64,000 nt of DNA, taken from assembly GCF_019578655.1 (NCBI RefSeq), contig NC_063261.1, positions 25,833,126 to 25,897,125 on the forward strand, written 5' to 3'. The notes beneath the pieces are model-generated. The model was not told where the DNA came from and ran no database searches. It saw only the letters and a list, made by a program, of their open reading frames with translations. Position numbers and translations under genes: made by a program. This DNA comes from Ricinus communis (lineage: Eukaryota; Streptophyta; Magnoliopsida; Malpighiales; Euphorbiaceae). Of this stretch, positions 24,056 to 37,615 are shown one piece after another (position 1 is the first letter of the stretch; the number at the start of each line of letters is the position of its first letter).

Positions 24056-24324
24056 CACTGAAATGTCTCTTTCTCTTTCTCTCTCTTAAATGTAACAAAT
24101 TAAACACTCCTTTAGCCTCTTAAGAACTCCATTCATTCATTCACACTTCATAATAAAACTCTATCCTTTTCAGAACTCCTCCTTCTTCATCTTTGTCTCT
24201 CTCTTTTTCTCTTGCCTTAAAACAAAAACGCAATAAAGATCTTGTCTTTCTGCTTCTCTGTTTTAAGTTTTCAATCTTTTCTTGAATTCTTACATTCTTT
24301 ACCCCCGACACAGTCCTTATAAAG
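24056..24324 (+). promoter_or_regulatory. ARF leader: CT-rich tract with two TGTCTC elements
   Basis: CT-rich runs (tctctttctctttctctctc, about 24065-24087, and another near 24196) are typical of plant core promoters and 5' leaders. Two copies of TGTCTC, the classical auxin response element core, occur at 24064-24069 and 24194-24199. They sit in CT-rich sequence, so chance occurrence is possible. The transcription start was not located. Confidence 0.4.
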
Positions 24325-24568
24325 GTAATTTCTTTTTCTTCTTCTTCTTCTTCTTTATACTTTGAATTACTGTTTTTTTTTTTTTAATTATTTGTTTATG
24401 AATTTTACATGTTCGTTAATATACTCTGCTACCAAGGGAATCTCAATTCTTTTTGCCATGGAGTTATTCTTTTAGTTATTTAGTAACTACCCAATTTAGA
24501 AAAGTTCTTTTTTTCTTTCTTTAAATTTGAATTCTATGTGCTAATCAGATGATGTACAAAATTTTCAG
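24325..24568 (+). other. Probable 5' UTR intron of the ARF gene
   Basis: A donor in aaag|gtaatttc at 24325, a long pyrimidine-rich body and an acceptor in attttcag|gtg at 24567-24568 make a credible 244-nt leader intron ending 35 nt before the start codon. Transcript evidence is lacking. Confidence 0.5.
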
Positions 24569-24603
24569 GTGATATTCACTTTCTTTTTCATATATATTAA
24601 AGA

Positions 24604-27223
24604 ATGATGAGAGATTTTGGAGTTATTAAACCCCAGAGGGAACAATTGAGAGTTACAGAGAAGTGTTTAGATTCACAATTATGGCATGCTTGTGCTGGTG
24701 GCATGGTTCAAATGCCACCTTTGAACTCTAGAGTGTTCTATTTTCCCCAAGGGCATGCTGAACATGCTCAAGGGAATGTGGATTTTGGTCGTTGCCAAAT
24801 TTCTGCAATGATTCCTTGTAAGGTTTCTGCTATCAAATACTTGGCGGATCCTGAAACAGATGAGGTCTATGCTAAAATTAGACTAATCCCTTTAATTGAT
24901 AGGGATGTGTTTTTAGAAAATAGTGGTGATGATTGTGATGATGGATTGTATAATGGAGCTGAGTCTCAAGAAAAGCCTGCTTCTTTTGCTAAGACATTGA
25001 CCCAGTCTGACGCTAATAATGGCGGTGGGTTCTCTGTGCCTCGTTATTGTGCTGAGACTATATTTCCAAGATTGGATTATAGTGCTGAGCCTCCTGTGCA
25101 GACCATTCTTGCCAAAGATGTGCATGGTGAGACTTGGAAGTTTAGGCATATTTATAGAGGGACTCCTAGACGACATCTGTTGACTACTGGGTGGAGTAAT
25201 TTTGTGAACCAGAAGAAGCTTGTAGCTGGAGACTCAATTGTGTTTTTGAGGGCGGATAATGGGGATCTTTGTGTGGGGATTAGACGCGCCAAGAGAGGGA
25301 TTGGTGGTGGAAATGAGTGTCCATCTGGGTGGAATTCTTTTGGGGGTTATGCTGCTGGGTTTTTGAGGGAAGATGAGAGTAAATTGATGAGGAGGAATGG
25401 TAATGGGGATAATAAGAGTAAAGTAAGGGTTGAGTCTGTTATTCAGGCTGCAACTCTTGCAGCTAATGGCCAGCCTTTTGAGATTGTTTACTATCCAAGA
25501 GCAAGTACTCCAGAATTTTGTGTTAGGGCCTCGGCAGTGAGGGCCGCAATGCAGATTCAGTGGTGTCCTGGGATGAGGTTCAAAATGCCTTTTGAGACTG
25601 AGGATTCATCCCGGATTAGCTGGTTTATGGGAACTATATCTTCTGTTCAGGTTGCTGATCCCATCCGCTGGCCTAATTCTCCGTGGCGGCTTCTGCAGGT
25701 ACTTTATCTATATCCTAATTTAGCATTAGAGAATGTGAAATTTGTAGATCCCTCAATTTGACTGCTTGCTGTATCAAGTTGGTGACAGATTTGGTTTATG
25801 ATACCCTAGTTGAATAAATTTGAAATAGTGCTTACTGCTGTAGGATACTAGAAATCCTGATATTTGTTTTAGTTCTGTTAAGTTAATTCGTTTTTGTGCT
25901 GGGAAATTCATGGTTTTTTCTTGTCTTGCTCCGAAATTTGTTTCTTTCCATGGTTTGTATATTCATTTGCACATTGAATGAGAGAACTTGGTTAATCGTA
26001 TGACATACATGCTATTTCTTGGTTGAACCACCGACATGCATCAAAAAGTGCGCCCTATTATATATGTCCTACCTTAGGCTTCTTATAAGTTTATGTTAAT
26101 TGATACTGATTTTAACTTTCAGCCCAAATTTCTTATCTGACAAAATTTTATCTTTTCAGGTGGCATGGGATGAGCCAGATTTACTTCAGAATGTGAAGCG
26201 TGTTAGCCCATGGCTAGTTGAACTGGTAGCAAACATGCCAGCCGTTCACCTTTCGCCCTTCTCGCCTCCTAGGAAAAAATTGAGAATTCCACAAACCCCA
26301 GACTTCTCCTTAATTGGCCAACTTCAGATGCCATCATTTACCAGCAACACTCTCAATTTGAACAGTCCCTTATGCTGTGTCTCAGATAACATTACTGCAG
26401 GCATACAGGGAGCCAGGCATGCTCAATTTGGACTATCTTCAGCAGATCTCCACATCAACAAACTGCAGTCGGGTCCTTTTTCAGTTCGTTTTCAGCAGTT
26501 TAATCATGTTGCCCCAACTTCTAGAATCCCCAGCTTCAACTTCGCTGGTGATACTCAAAACAATGATGATGTATCTTGCTTCTTGAAAATGGGAAATCCC
26601 ACTTTGAGCCCCAAGGAAAGCACTGAAACTAAGGCACCACACATCTTATTGTTTGGTCAGCTCATTGTCACCAATCAGCAGAGTTCTCAAAGCTGTTCCG
26701 GTGATACAAATGGAAATAGTTCATGCGATGGAAATCCAGATAGGACAGCCAATGTTTTTGAAGGTTCTGTTTCTGCAAGCCATCAGACCACTACTCTGGA
26801 AAATTCTTCTGATGAAGGGTCTCCCTCTTACAAAGAGCACTGGAAAACTGACCTTGGCCTGGAAACTGGTCATTGCAAGGTCTTCATGGAATCAGAAGAT
26901 GTGGGTCGAACCCTAGACTTATCAGTCCTTGGTTCATATGAAGAGCTCTATGGAAAATTAGCCAACATGTTTGAGATTGAGAATTCAGATATGTTGAGCA
27001 GTGTTCTTTACAGGGATGCAGCAGGTGCCATTAAACGTACAGGAGATGAACCCTTTAGGTACTTTTACGTACTTAATTCCTTTAATTTAGTTGTTCTTTA
27101 GCAATCATATATTTCAAGCTTCCTAATATATTATTTTCTTTTGTTACTGACAGTGAGTTTTTGAAGACAGCAAGGAGATTAACCATTCTTACAGATTCAG
27201 GTAGCGAAAACATAGCAAGATAG
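24604..27223 (+). CDS. ARF16: Auxin response factor, class C (ARF10/16 clade, ARF16-like)
   Basis: This is a nuclear DNA-binding factor that recognises auxin response elements; class C members act mainly as repressors, for example in root-cap, leaf and seed programmes. Coding exons are 24604-25698, 26160-27058 and 27154-27223, with all junctions GT-AG and frame-consistent, giving 687 aa. The B3 domain spans about residues 126-231, including the DNA-contacting RHIYRGTPRRHLLTTGWS. The ARF ancillary domain follows (about 275-360, FEIVYYPRASTPEFCV). An LFG motif is at about 526-531 (ILLFGQ). The C-terminal PB1 domain (about 602-680) has the conserved Lys in GHCKVF and the ending SEFLKTARRLTIL, closest to ARF16. 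Two adjacent ATGs exist; the first is used. The miR160 site lies in exon 2. In other eudicots this clade is sometimes named ARF18. The gene looks intact. Confidence 0.95.
26399..26419 (+). promoter_or_regulatory. miR160 target site in ARF exon 2
   Basis: The 21 bases AGGCATACAGGGAGCCAGGCA pair with miR160 (UGCCUGGCUCCCUGUAUGCCA) at all positions except the one opposite the miRNA 3' end. The site encodes residues 445-452 (AGIQGARH), the conserved position in ARF10/16/17. Cleavage is expected opposite miRNA positions 10-11. Confidence 0.95.
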
Positions 27224-30200
27224 AGAATGAGGAATTCAACTAAATTGTACAGTTTATGAATCTTTTCTTTCAATTTTTTACTTTAATAGGGAGCTGTGGC
27301 AGAAGCCTGCATCATCCAATTTTGGATATTGTAGTTCACATCATTATGCAGAACAACTTAACTTGCACTGAAACTTATGGCATAAAACCCTTGTTACCAA
27401 ATGAGTTTCACTATGAATGGCTTGCTCTCTCTTTTTCTATTTTTACTCAGGGAAGAAAAGTTCTTTGCTTTGCTTTTGGTTGCACTTGAATATCAGCTGC
27501 CTGTGTCAATTGTGTATGTTGTTGGAAACATTGTTGCATATGAAAGATTTTTTGATATTGACATATCAACAGGGATGGAAACAAAACCAAAACAAATGCA
27601 TTTTTGTTTTCAAAAGAAAGGTTATCTAATCTGAAACTCAATATGAAAACAAGTTGTTCAACAATTGCTTGGGACTGAATTAATTAGGGTTTCTAAGTTC
27701 TGGATAGGTTTGACTGACATATGGGGTTTTGATTTTGCATAGAACTAGATATGAATCAGATATGTAGTGTCTAAAAAATCATGCAAATTAAGCAAAGTAG
27801 ACTTCTGATCTTGTTGTGAAGATTCTAAAGAATTTATGTTAATATGATGACATTAACATATGATAGATCAAATCTGGTGAGGTGTGGAACATCCAAAAAA
27901 TGGCTGGCAGTGGCAGATATATATGCCAATAAAACCGTCTGAAAGTCAATTCTAACCAACTAGTCAACCTTTTCATGGGATATTAATTTCAATTTTTTTC
28001 TTTATTTTTTTTCTCTTTTCCTCCAAGTGTGTGGCTTCAAAATGAATAAAGAATTACTCCTTCCATTTCATATTAAGTATCATTTTTAACAATTCACTTA
28101 AATTAAAAAAATATTTAATTGGCTTAATTACAGAAAAAAAAAACTAAATAAATTAGACAGAATTACCCTTCTATATTTATTGTAAAATTATTATATCTAT
28201 TTCAACACAAGAATAAAATAGATAAAAAAGAATTAATATTACATTAAATATATAAAAGTGATAAATAATTGAATTTTTTTCAGCCACCGTAAAATGAAGG
28301 AAATACATATTTAGAGAATTGGCTCAATTGGTGATATCTTAATAATCTTTACAATCGTGAAACAGAAATTATTAAAATAATAATAAATAGATTTTATTGA
28401 AAAATAATTACTTTAATTTTTTAAAAGACAAATATAAATTTTTTTAATATTATGACTAAGCAAAATAAGAGTGCTGCCTCAAAGTTATAATGACACAATA
28501 GATAAAATAAAATAGAGTTTAAAACTTTGAGCTCCTAAATGGGGAGGCTACAAATTTCCAACCGTTGAACCGATATTTCTGCCGCTAAGTAATGAGGAAA
28601 AATAAAGAAACAATAGGTATTGGGATTTGCATCAAATCTATAAACAAAAGCATATTTTTAATCAACAAATTCAGCAAATACTTATGAGCTTTCCAAGTCA
28701 AAGGAGCAACCCTTTATGGGTTTGTTTTCTTCTTCTTTTTCCTTGTGAAGGAAATAAAAATATGAACATGAAGCAGACAAAGATTCGTAAGTCATGGAAT
28801 GCCAGCCCTAAACTACCCTTCTCCTGCCCATGCATGTGGATGTGGTACACACTCCCACACACAACACTAGCTACTTCTAGTCTACTATACCTCATTTCTG
28901 TACTTGGGTTTGACTTTTTATTTTATTTTTTAATACTTACCTTGCTGTAATTTCTTGGGATAATTAAAGAAAAGCAAACATTTCAAGAGAAAATGGAAAG
29001 ATAAAAGGAATTTAGAATTGTAAATTTTTTACTAATTTTCTCTGTTTTTCTTTTAATAGAATTTTTTGGTCATTTATGGAAGAATCTTGTATATGCACAT
29101 TAAAATTAGTTAATAGACAACTAGAAGGTTCCAATGAACAACAAGGAAATTTGTCATAATTGTCACCCATAATAAGAATATTTCTTATCTGCATTGGATC
29201 TTTAAATCTTATTATTGCACAAAATAAGGGATTAAAAAGATTTTAAATCCCTTTTTATTTAGTAAACCTTAAATAACATAAAACAATTGTTTCTCAAAAG
29301 AAAAACAAACTATTATTGTTGTTAAGAGGTTAAGTAATTTTTCTTTTTAGAATTCATTAACAAATAAGATAATCCTTTTTTTTTTCTTTTTACCTCATCC
29401 TATGTTATTGTTTTATTTTTCTTTTTAATTATTAATTTAATAACTCTTCATTAATTAATATAAATATTATTTAAAATAATTAATATTAATAAGAATAATT
29501 TACGGAAACAGTTATGAAATTTGATAATATTAATTAAAAATGTAACCCATGTGTAAAAGTAGCTTTTCTTATTAACATTTCATAATAATTTAAGATAATA
29601 TATATATTAATAAAGAAAAGAGAACGTAGAAAAGTCAACAAAATATAAGGGGTAATAGTCAAATAACAAACCTAATACGTGTGAGTTAGTTTTCTTTCTC
29701 CCAGATCACGAGAAGAAGGCAAATAACCAGGCTGACAGTTCACACCAAATCATAATCGACAAGACACATTCTTCATGTCTGGGGTTGCACGTGAGATTTT
29801 CTTTTTTATTTATTTATTTTTCTTTCTATCACCAAATAGATACTTATTAATTTAATTAAACATAAATCAACAACGTCATCATCACTTAATCAAAAGAAAA
29901 AAAGCTAATTAAGAATAATATTGTCTCAAAATTGCCAAGGTCAACGATTCACGACACTGTACCGTTTCTTTTAGGACTGTTTTCACTTAAGAAGTTAATT
30001 TTTAAATCATAATAAATAAAATATAAAATATAAAAAATCTATTCGACTTAAATGAATTATTAATTCTTTATATTTAAATATTTATAAAGATACTTTTATT
30101 ATAAAACTATGCTTTATAGATAAATAGCACCAATTCATTAAATAACAAAGATATTGTTGCATGTAATTATTTTTATTTTATACCGTAAAAATTGTAGCTT

Positions 30201-33200
30201 TATAAAAAAGTTATTTAAAAGTATTATAGAAAAATAGTAATAAAAATTAATGACATTAATTTAAAAAATCTACACTTCTTAATCTGTATATACACTGTAA
30301 TATATCTTTTGTTTAACTAATATAATAGTTCTTGTCTGCTTGATTTGAGTTATAAAATGTTACATTGATTTCTGTTTTTTTATTATTATAAAATGTTAAA
30401 TATTTACATATAATTTACATAAAACATGAATATTTTGTCTTTGTTTTGAGGATGTTCTCTTATAACCTTCAAAATCCAATCCTTGTCCTTAAAAAACAAA
30501 TAAGAGAAATATTATAAATGAGGAGAAAGAACACACATGTGTTGAGACTCATAACACATTACACACAAGAAAAGATAAATAAATAAATAAATATATTAAC
30601 AAAAATACATGCTCAACAGCTAGAAACCTTAGGGAATTCTCTAGCTTATGGTGACACCAGACTCAATAGGAAGCATCTAAGAAAGGTTCAAATAAGGGGT
30701 CAATATAAGCACCCATCAAGCATATATATGTGTGTGTAGCAGACAATAAAGCATTGAATCTGACAAAAGGGTTTGCAAATATTAATGGTGTTTTTGTGGG
30801 TTACTTAATTTCAGTGGGTGAGATCCAAGAATGACATTGTTTTGCTGATGAGTCAACTTCCATAAAATCAAATTTCTGTCATGGGGAATTGTTAAACACT
30901 AAGCTCTCTTTATTGTCAAATTAAATGTGCATGGAACAGAAACTTAGAACCATATTTGCCTATCTTTCTTTGGGAAATAAAAATAAAAATGTATGCCTTT
31001 CTTTTCTATATATATATTTTTTTAATTGATCCATTTTGCTCTTTACTTATAGGGTAATACTATTTGTGTCAAGTAATAAATGTATATCAAGGCAAAATAA
31101 ATAGTTTATTTAATTTGATAATAACTTATTTATCACTTAAAATTCTTAATAAAAAAGTTTTAAATTGATCGCATTAATTATTGTGAATATTTTTAATAAA
31201 TTTTTTATTATTTATTTTCTAATTTTAGTTATCTTTTTTATAAATTTACATAGTAAAATATATTTATTGTGTCTCAACTTCCAATTATTAAGAACAAGGC
31301 ACTACTATTTTGTGAATACAACTTTGTGTTCTCCAAATGTGTTTATTGGCTCTGTTGTGATCATCCAAGAAAGTATCCTATTAATTTATTATTAACCGGT
31401 GAGTTTCTGAGTTAAATTAATTTGATGTTAACAAAATAATTTTTTTTTTTTAGTTTTTTAAATAGAATACCGTATTTCATATTTTGAAGCTAATATATTT
31501 TGGTCACAGTGTGGATGTAATATGACATGTGTCAAAGAAATACCATTCCAACAAATACATAAAGATAGTCTTCATCAATAGTTGGTAAATCTCATTGCTT
31601 GAGTTTAGTTAAACTTTATTAATAGAATGTGTTCTTTTTAGTTAACAGCATAAGCATACACAGGTTAAGAATATAAAAGCATTTCTAATGGTTTTTATTT
31701 TAAAATGTATAATTTACTTAATAAAATTATTTAAATATAAAAATTAAAAAGATTTATATAAATTCAATTCACTCTTTATGCTTTAAATGAAATAAAAATT
31801 TATATATGATTAAATTTGTGTGGAATTAATTATAGCTAAACTAAATTTTAACAAAATAAGTAAAATCTCTAAATAAATTTTACATTAGTAAATTAATATA
31901 TTCTATAGCACTAAATATCTTTTTCGTCTTTATCATTTTTATTTTACTTTCTTTTATATTTATTTTAGCAAATGAAATAAATATCTTTATAAATTTCAAC
32001 CAAACATTGCATTAAAGAATAAAGAACGCATTAAAGTATTATTTTATAAAATGACTCTTTAAAATAAAAAATTTGATATATATAAAAAGTGCATAAGAAA
32101 CACGTTTCTTTATAAAGCCATCACAATTTTGTAAAAATTTGCAATAAACTCATTACTTCAAACACTTATTCAAATTTGAACAACAGTTAATTTCTCTCAA
32201 AAAAAGTTGAAAATATAATTAAACAATAACTCCACTGAACCTAAAAGCTCTCTCTATTTTTAAAAAATTCAATTTTATTTAACAAAAAAACAATCATTAT
32301 TTGGGCTTAAGCAGCAGATCTTGGTTAATAAACAGTGAGGCCCAATTTCTTGGCTGGGCGTACCCATTTTTTCCGAATAGAGACTACACTGATTCTTTTA
32401 GTTGGACTGACTGACATGTCCGCAGGATCCACCCTCTTTGTTTAATTTCGGAACTTTTTTTCATAAATATCAGAAAAATAAAATATACCTACAAAAATTA
32501 CTGATAATAAAGATATTCAAAAATATAATTTTATTTATAAAAATACTTTAAAATAAAATTTTATTTTTAAATATATTTGATTTAATTTTTTCATATAAAA
32601 AGTATTTATTAAATATACTTTAAATAAAAAGTATATTTTTAATAAATAAATCTAAAATATATTATCTTTTTATGAAATATTTTATTTGATTTTGTAATGC
32701 CAGTATTAAGTAAATAAATAAATAAATTTAAAAGGTATCCTTTTGATTTAAAGATTTCTAAATATGTTGACACAATATAAATTACTACAAGGTAGAAAAA
32801 ATATATGTTGAGTATATATTAAAGAAAATAGTACATGTCTAATATATTTTTGACATAAATAAAATAAATTATATGTTAATTTTAATTTTAATTATATTTA
32901 AATATTAATGGTATATGAAATATCAATTTTTTAATATTAAATTTTAAATGAATATTTTAATCAATATTTATAATATTAGCAAATATATTAAAAAGATGAA
33001 AAGAATGCAAAACATTTATAAAATAAAAATAAATAACAACAAAATATATATATATTTAACTAAATATAATATACATTAAGTATAAGTTAGGTATCTCAAC
33101 ATTTTTTAAATGAAATAAAGTTGAATAGTAATAGGTGTACGTTTATTAAATAATCGTAAATCTTGAGTAAGTGAAATGTTTTGAAATGTTTACTAGAATA

Positions 33201-34665
33201 TGGTAGATATTTAGTATATATAAAATATTTAAAATTAATTTAAAAAAGATAAAAAAAATTAGAAATTAGATATTTTTTAAAACAACAGTAGAAATTTTTG
33301 AAAAAAAAAATTAAAAGTAGAGATATTTTTATAGTTATTTTAAAAAATAGAGTGAAATTTCATCTTTTAAGTTTTTGCATGTGATCGCTAATCCTAGTCG
33401 GTGACGAAAAATGAAAGGATTTCTTTTATTTAATTTTTTTAGTTCTCATTTTCTTTAAAGTGTAAAGTCTACCACCGGAAAGTTGGATTAATAAAATTTA
33501 ACAAAAATAATTGTAAAGTTTTGTGTGGTAAGTGCAACCCACATTTTTTATCTTTTTTTTTTATTTCACTTAATTATTCTTGAGTTATAAATTTAATATT
33601 ATAATTTTTTGTATTTTAGTGTTTAAATATATTTTTATTTAATTAAATATTTGAACCTGTTAAAAGTATTTAATATGGTGTTTCTAACCGATTTTATGGG
33701 TTAAAGTGCTTATATGACTTATTTTAAATAATAAATTTACTTAAAATAATTTTTTTTAAATAATCTCATATTTTCTTTCTTTTTTATCCATTTTCGGGAC
33801 TTTTTTTAAAAAAGTTTCAAATAAAAGATATTAAACTTTTTTAATGATATTTTCTTTATTTTTTTACTTTTCCCCATTCATCTTAAAAGAATAAAAAATA
33901 AAATTTTTTACATTAAATAGTGGAAAAAGAAAGAAAGAGAGAGCTATTATTTTTTTAAAATAATATTTAGAAAGTGATGGATGAATTTTTAAATAAATAA
34001 ATACTAATCTAAAATCTTTACTTTTCTAGTGTCAAAAGAAGATTTAATAAAAAATAGAAAGATATCATAAATAAAGAGAGATAAGGATATTTAATATATA
34101 AAATGAGTTGAATTATTATTTTAACTTATAAAATCTGCAAAAGATATAATAACGTGCATAAATTAATAAGTTAGACACTTGACTAAATAAAAAAATAATT
34201 CAAATATTAAAATAAAAAAATAAAAAATATGAATTAATAATTATTTCATAATGTCTTTTTTAATTACTTTCGATTTTTTTAGATTTCTAATTTTTGTCGA
34301 CCTTCTTTAGCTTATTATGTTATAAAATCAAATCTAGAATTAGTAACGATCACATGAGAGCTTAGAGTCATAAAATTATTTAAATTAAAAGTTGACATTT
34401 TTAATTGGTTAACCTTTCTATTTTTTTTTTTATTTGGAAGTCTTTTAATTATACCACAATATATAAAAGTTTTCTTTTATTAAAGATCTCTTAATAACTA
34501 CATGCTCAACGTTACCAAGTAGTTTTTTTTATTTGAATTCAGAATGAGTATATACAAATCATAATCATATGAAGAAAATATGAAAATAAAAAATATACCA
34601 AGTTTGTCTACTGCAAACTGTTATTAAATTATATCTAAAGGATGGTCCATACGAAATATTTTTCA
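27224..34665. other. ARF 3' UTR and AT-rich intergenic region
   Basis: The first 400-500 bases are probably the ARF 3' UTR. Beyond about 28 kb the DNA is AT-rich. A 107-codon frame at 28627-28950 has a Cys/Pro-containing middle and a hydrophobic end, but it lacks any family resemblance and is more likely chance. 29690-29800 and 30600-30980 are locally less AT-rich without recognisable content. No RNA gene was found. Confidence 0.4.
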
Positions 34666-35106
34666 AAAGAGGGCTCAAAAACTCTTGATCTATCAATAGA
34701 GGGTGAGAACTCAATCAGGAAGGACTGCTAGTCATCACCGAGGGTATGACCAATGAACTGCTGCTGAGAGCGATAGACTGTCTAACTGAGAGAACAAAAC
34801 CGCATTGGATGAGTTCTCGTCGCACCGGATCTTCTTTCTATGCAATTTGACGATCTGGCTTTCTCAAAGCGGGGGAAGACATAAGATCTTGTTTTGTCTC
34901 AGCCGCTCTCCCCAGGGCCGAATCAGTTTGATATCCACTTGCTGCCACTATCTTAGATACGTTATCAGACGTTAGCTTTCCTTTGTCCCAGTAGCTTCAT
35001 GCCACTCAAGCACAGCGAAGGGATCGGAGAGGAGCATAGCCACTCGACTAGCCCTTGAGCCCTTAGAGCGAGAGGGCAAAGGCCTTGCCGTTAAAGTCTA
35101 ATTCTA
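34666..35106. other. Probable mitochondrial DNA insertion (NUMT)
   Basis: About 440 bases near 50% GC sit with abrupt edges in DNA of roughly 75-80% AT. Phrases such as ccgctctccccagggccgaa, gcgggggaagacataag and gagcgagagggcaaaggcct are typical of plant mitochondrial non-coding sequence, and no open frame runs through it. The assignment rests on composition and style only. A plastid or repeat origin is less likely. Confidence 0.55.
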
Positions 35107-35406
35107 GTCACAGAACTAATTCCATATGGAGGAAATTACACTATTTACTATTTTCTTTTCAAAAATAATTTTTTTTGTTGTAAATTTTAATTTTATACAA
35201 TTATATTTGGGTGAATTCTAAAAGCTGTAATTTACAGTGAATTTTAATATTTTTATGTGTTTATTGAATGTAAAATTATAAAATTTCGAATAATTTACAA
35301 AATAAAATTTTCATTTTTGAAAATTTATATAAAAATATTTTAGTATATAATTTTATATAAAAATTACATATTAAAATATTTTACATAAATTTGATTCAAA
35401 TATTGA

Positions 35407-36065
35407 GGTTGTTTGGTTCAGAGGTTTGATGTACTTAATAGTCGTTTCCCACTGAACAACTATAATAAAATATTCAGTAAAGACTTAAGAAATAGAAACT
35501 GATAATTGTATAAACTCTAATTTAGAACTTTTTCTTATTAACCGATAGCCTATTTGATTATTTATTTATTTATTTGGACACCATAATTCTTATTAAAACT
35601 TATTAATAATAATTCATTTTAAATTGATCTCTCATATAATTAATTTTTTATATTTTGTAATAAATAATTATTATTTTAAATATCCTAATAGTTAAATAAT
35701 TATAATTTTTATAATTATAGTATTCGAAATTAAAAAGTTTTATTAGCATAATTTAAATTTTAATTCTTAATTTGAAAATAACTTTGAGAAATATTTTTAA
35801 TAATAAATATAATTGAACTAAAGAAAAAAACTATAATATTTTTAATTATTATAAATTATTTTTGCTAATTTATATTATTGAATATAGTATAATAAAATAG
35901 AATATTTTCAAAGATAAAATATACCTTTAATAGTCATTTAACATACTAATAACAACAGGTAATGAAATTTAACCAAACAATTTAATTTATCAGCCATCAA
36001 CTACAAGCTACTAACTATTAGCCATCAGCTACCAGTTGCATTTATTAGCCGAACCAAACATGTCC
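35407..36065. mobile_element. Non-autonomous inverted-repeat element (PIF/Harbinger-like)
   Basis: The left end GGTTGTTTGGTTCAGAGG and the inverted right end GGACATGTTTGGTTCGGC share GTTTGGTTC, as in many plant MITEs. The flanking trinucleotides are TGA on the left and TTA on the right, compatible with a mutated TWA duplication. It has no coding capacity. The superfamily assignment is tentative. Confidence 0.5.
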
Positions 36066-37390
36066 TTATAAATTTTCTTTGTATATATTGTATAAAGACA
36101 TTGGAAGTTACTATAAACTATGGCACCTTATAATTCACCTTATACTTGTAGGCTACTTTATTTATACTGTTTTTGTATATTTTGGTTACTTTTTTAATCG
36201 ATTTCTACCTCTTTCTCTTATCTTTCACTTTTTTTTAAAATACTTTTTCTATCTTTAGTCTCTTTTCTTTTTCCTCTATTTTTTTCTTTAGTTTTCGCTT
36301 TTAAATATATCTCTTATCATTATATTTGTTCTATGGCTAGCAATAGAATATATGTAATCTTTACATATTGTGATAAAGAGAAAAAATTGGGAGAGTTTAG
36401 GATAACAAATTGGAAAGAATAATCAAAGCCAAATAGAGCAAGAGAAAGAAACTAGAGGACAAACCTTTACTCAATTGTAACAGAATGTTTCTATTGCCAC
36501 TAAGGCAGAGTGTCGTAGCAATTGCGCACACTTACAATATAGGAGACCAGAACAATATATACAAATAAAAAAGAGTAATTGATCTTTAAAACTGAAAAAC
36601 TTTAATTGGAAAGAACAATAATTTATAAGAATACTTTAAGCAAATGTGCATATAGTACATCAACAATACTTTTAAAGAAAAAGTTCTACCTTTATTTAGC
36701 TAACAAATACAACATTGCATGGCTTTAAACTTGAAATCTTCACTTGGGCAGGTTCATATATTTCTCATAGGATGCATGAAAAATGAAAAATAAAAAATCA
36801 CAAATAAGACTTACCTGAGGACTCAAACCAAGATATATATGAGAATTTTGGATAATCTGCATTCTTTAGAAAAGTTATACAAATTTTTTTCCTGCACATG
36901 GAGCAAATACATATTTAGTTTCTTGTATATTTATTGTTACTATAACTGGTCGTTGGGGTCCATCTTTCTTTCTTGCCCAACTGCTGAGGAAGGGTAGATA
37001 GGTGAACTCACTCGCCCTTTCTATTTTCCCCCCTCAACATGTTTGTACCATTTCGCCATTTAAATTATAACTCTTTCTTTTCTTGCTTCTTTGTAACCCT
37101 TTGCTATTTTTAGTTAATTTTAGCTCTGAAATTTCATTTTTTTAAGATTCTTATATTAAAATCTGTTGTTCGTATTTGAGGTTTTTTTTACTGCTTATTT
37201 TGGTTCTAATACTTAGAGAAGTATAAAATGCCTTATTGAATGGTGCTTAATGTTTGCCTTTTATATATAAATTTCTTTCTTGTGATTGTTACCTTAAATG
37301 CTTTTGGCTCCTCCTTATCGTCAATTCTATATATGTTCAAATTATGGCTTCTGATTTTGACTTCAGCAAATAATTATTATATGTTATTGC
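36066..37390. other. AT-rich intergenic DNA
   Basis: No gene or bounded repeat was recognised. 36930-37060 is less AT-rich. Confidence 0.4.
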
Positions 37391-37615
37391 CAAAGGCAGA
37401 ACTAGCTTGGGGTTGAGGTGGGCTATAACCTAGGACAATTTAGGAGAAAAAGTTATTTATCTTTAAATTTGTCAATTTACTATGATTCAGAGATAATTTC
37501 AGAAAAATATAATTAAAAACTACAACTTTAGCTTGGGGTAGTTTAACAATTGTCATTATAAGAAAATATTTATAGTTTAACCTGGGCTGATTAAAATTTC
37601 TGGTTATGTCACTCG
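37391..37615. mobile_element. Degraded small hAT-type MITE
   Basis: The left end CAAAGGCAGAACTAGCTTGG and the inverted right end CGAGTGACATAACCAGAAAT resemble the CAGNGGCGGAGCYAG ends of small plant hAT elements. An 8-bp duplication is not preserved (gttattgc against ttgtttac). No coding sequence is present. Confidence 0.4.

Noticed and set aside
28790..28870. GC-richer segment considered as a microRNA precursor
   Set aside because: No complementary arm forms a hairpin by eye and no known mature miRNA was recognised.
28627..28950. 107-codon frame with a Cys/Pro middle and hydrophobic tail
   Set aside because: I considered a small secreted or membrane protein, but no signal peptide is at the start and no family or splice support was seen.
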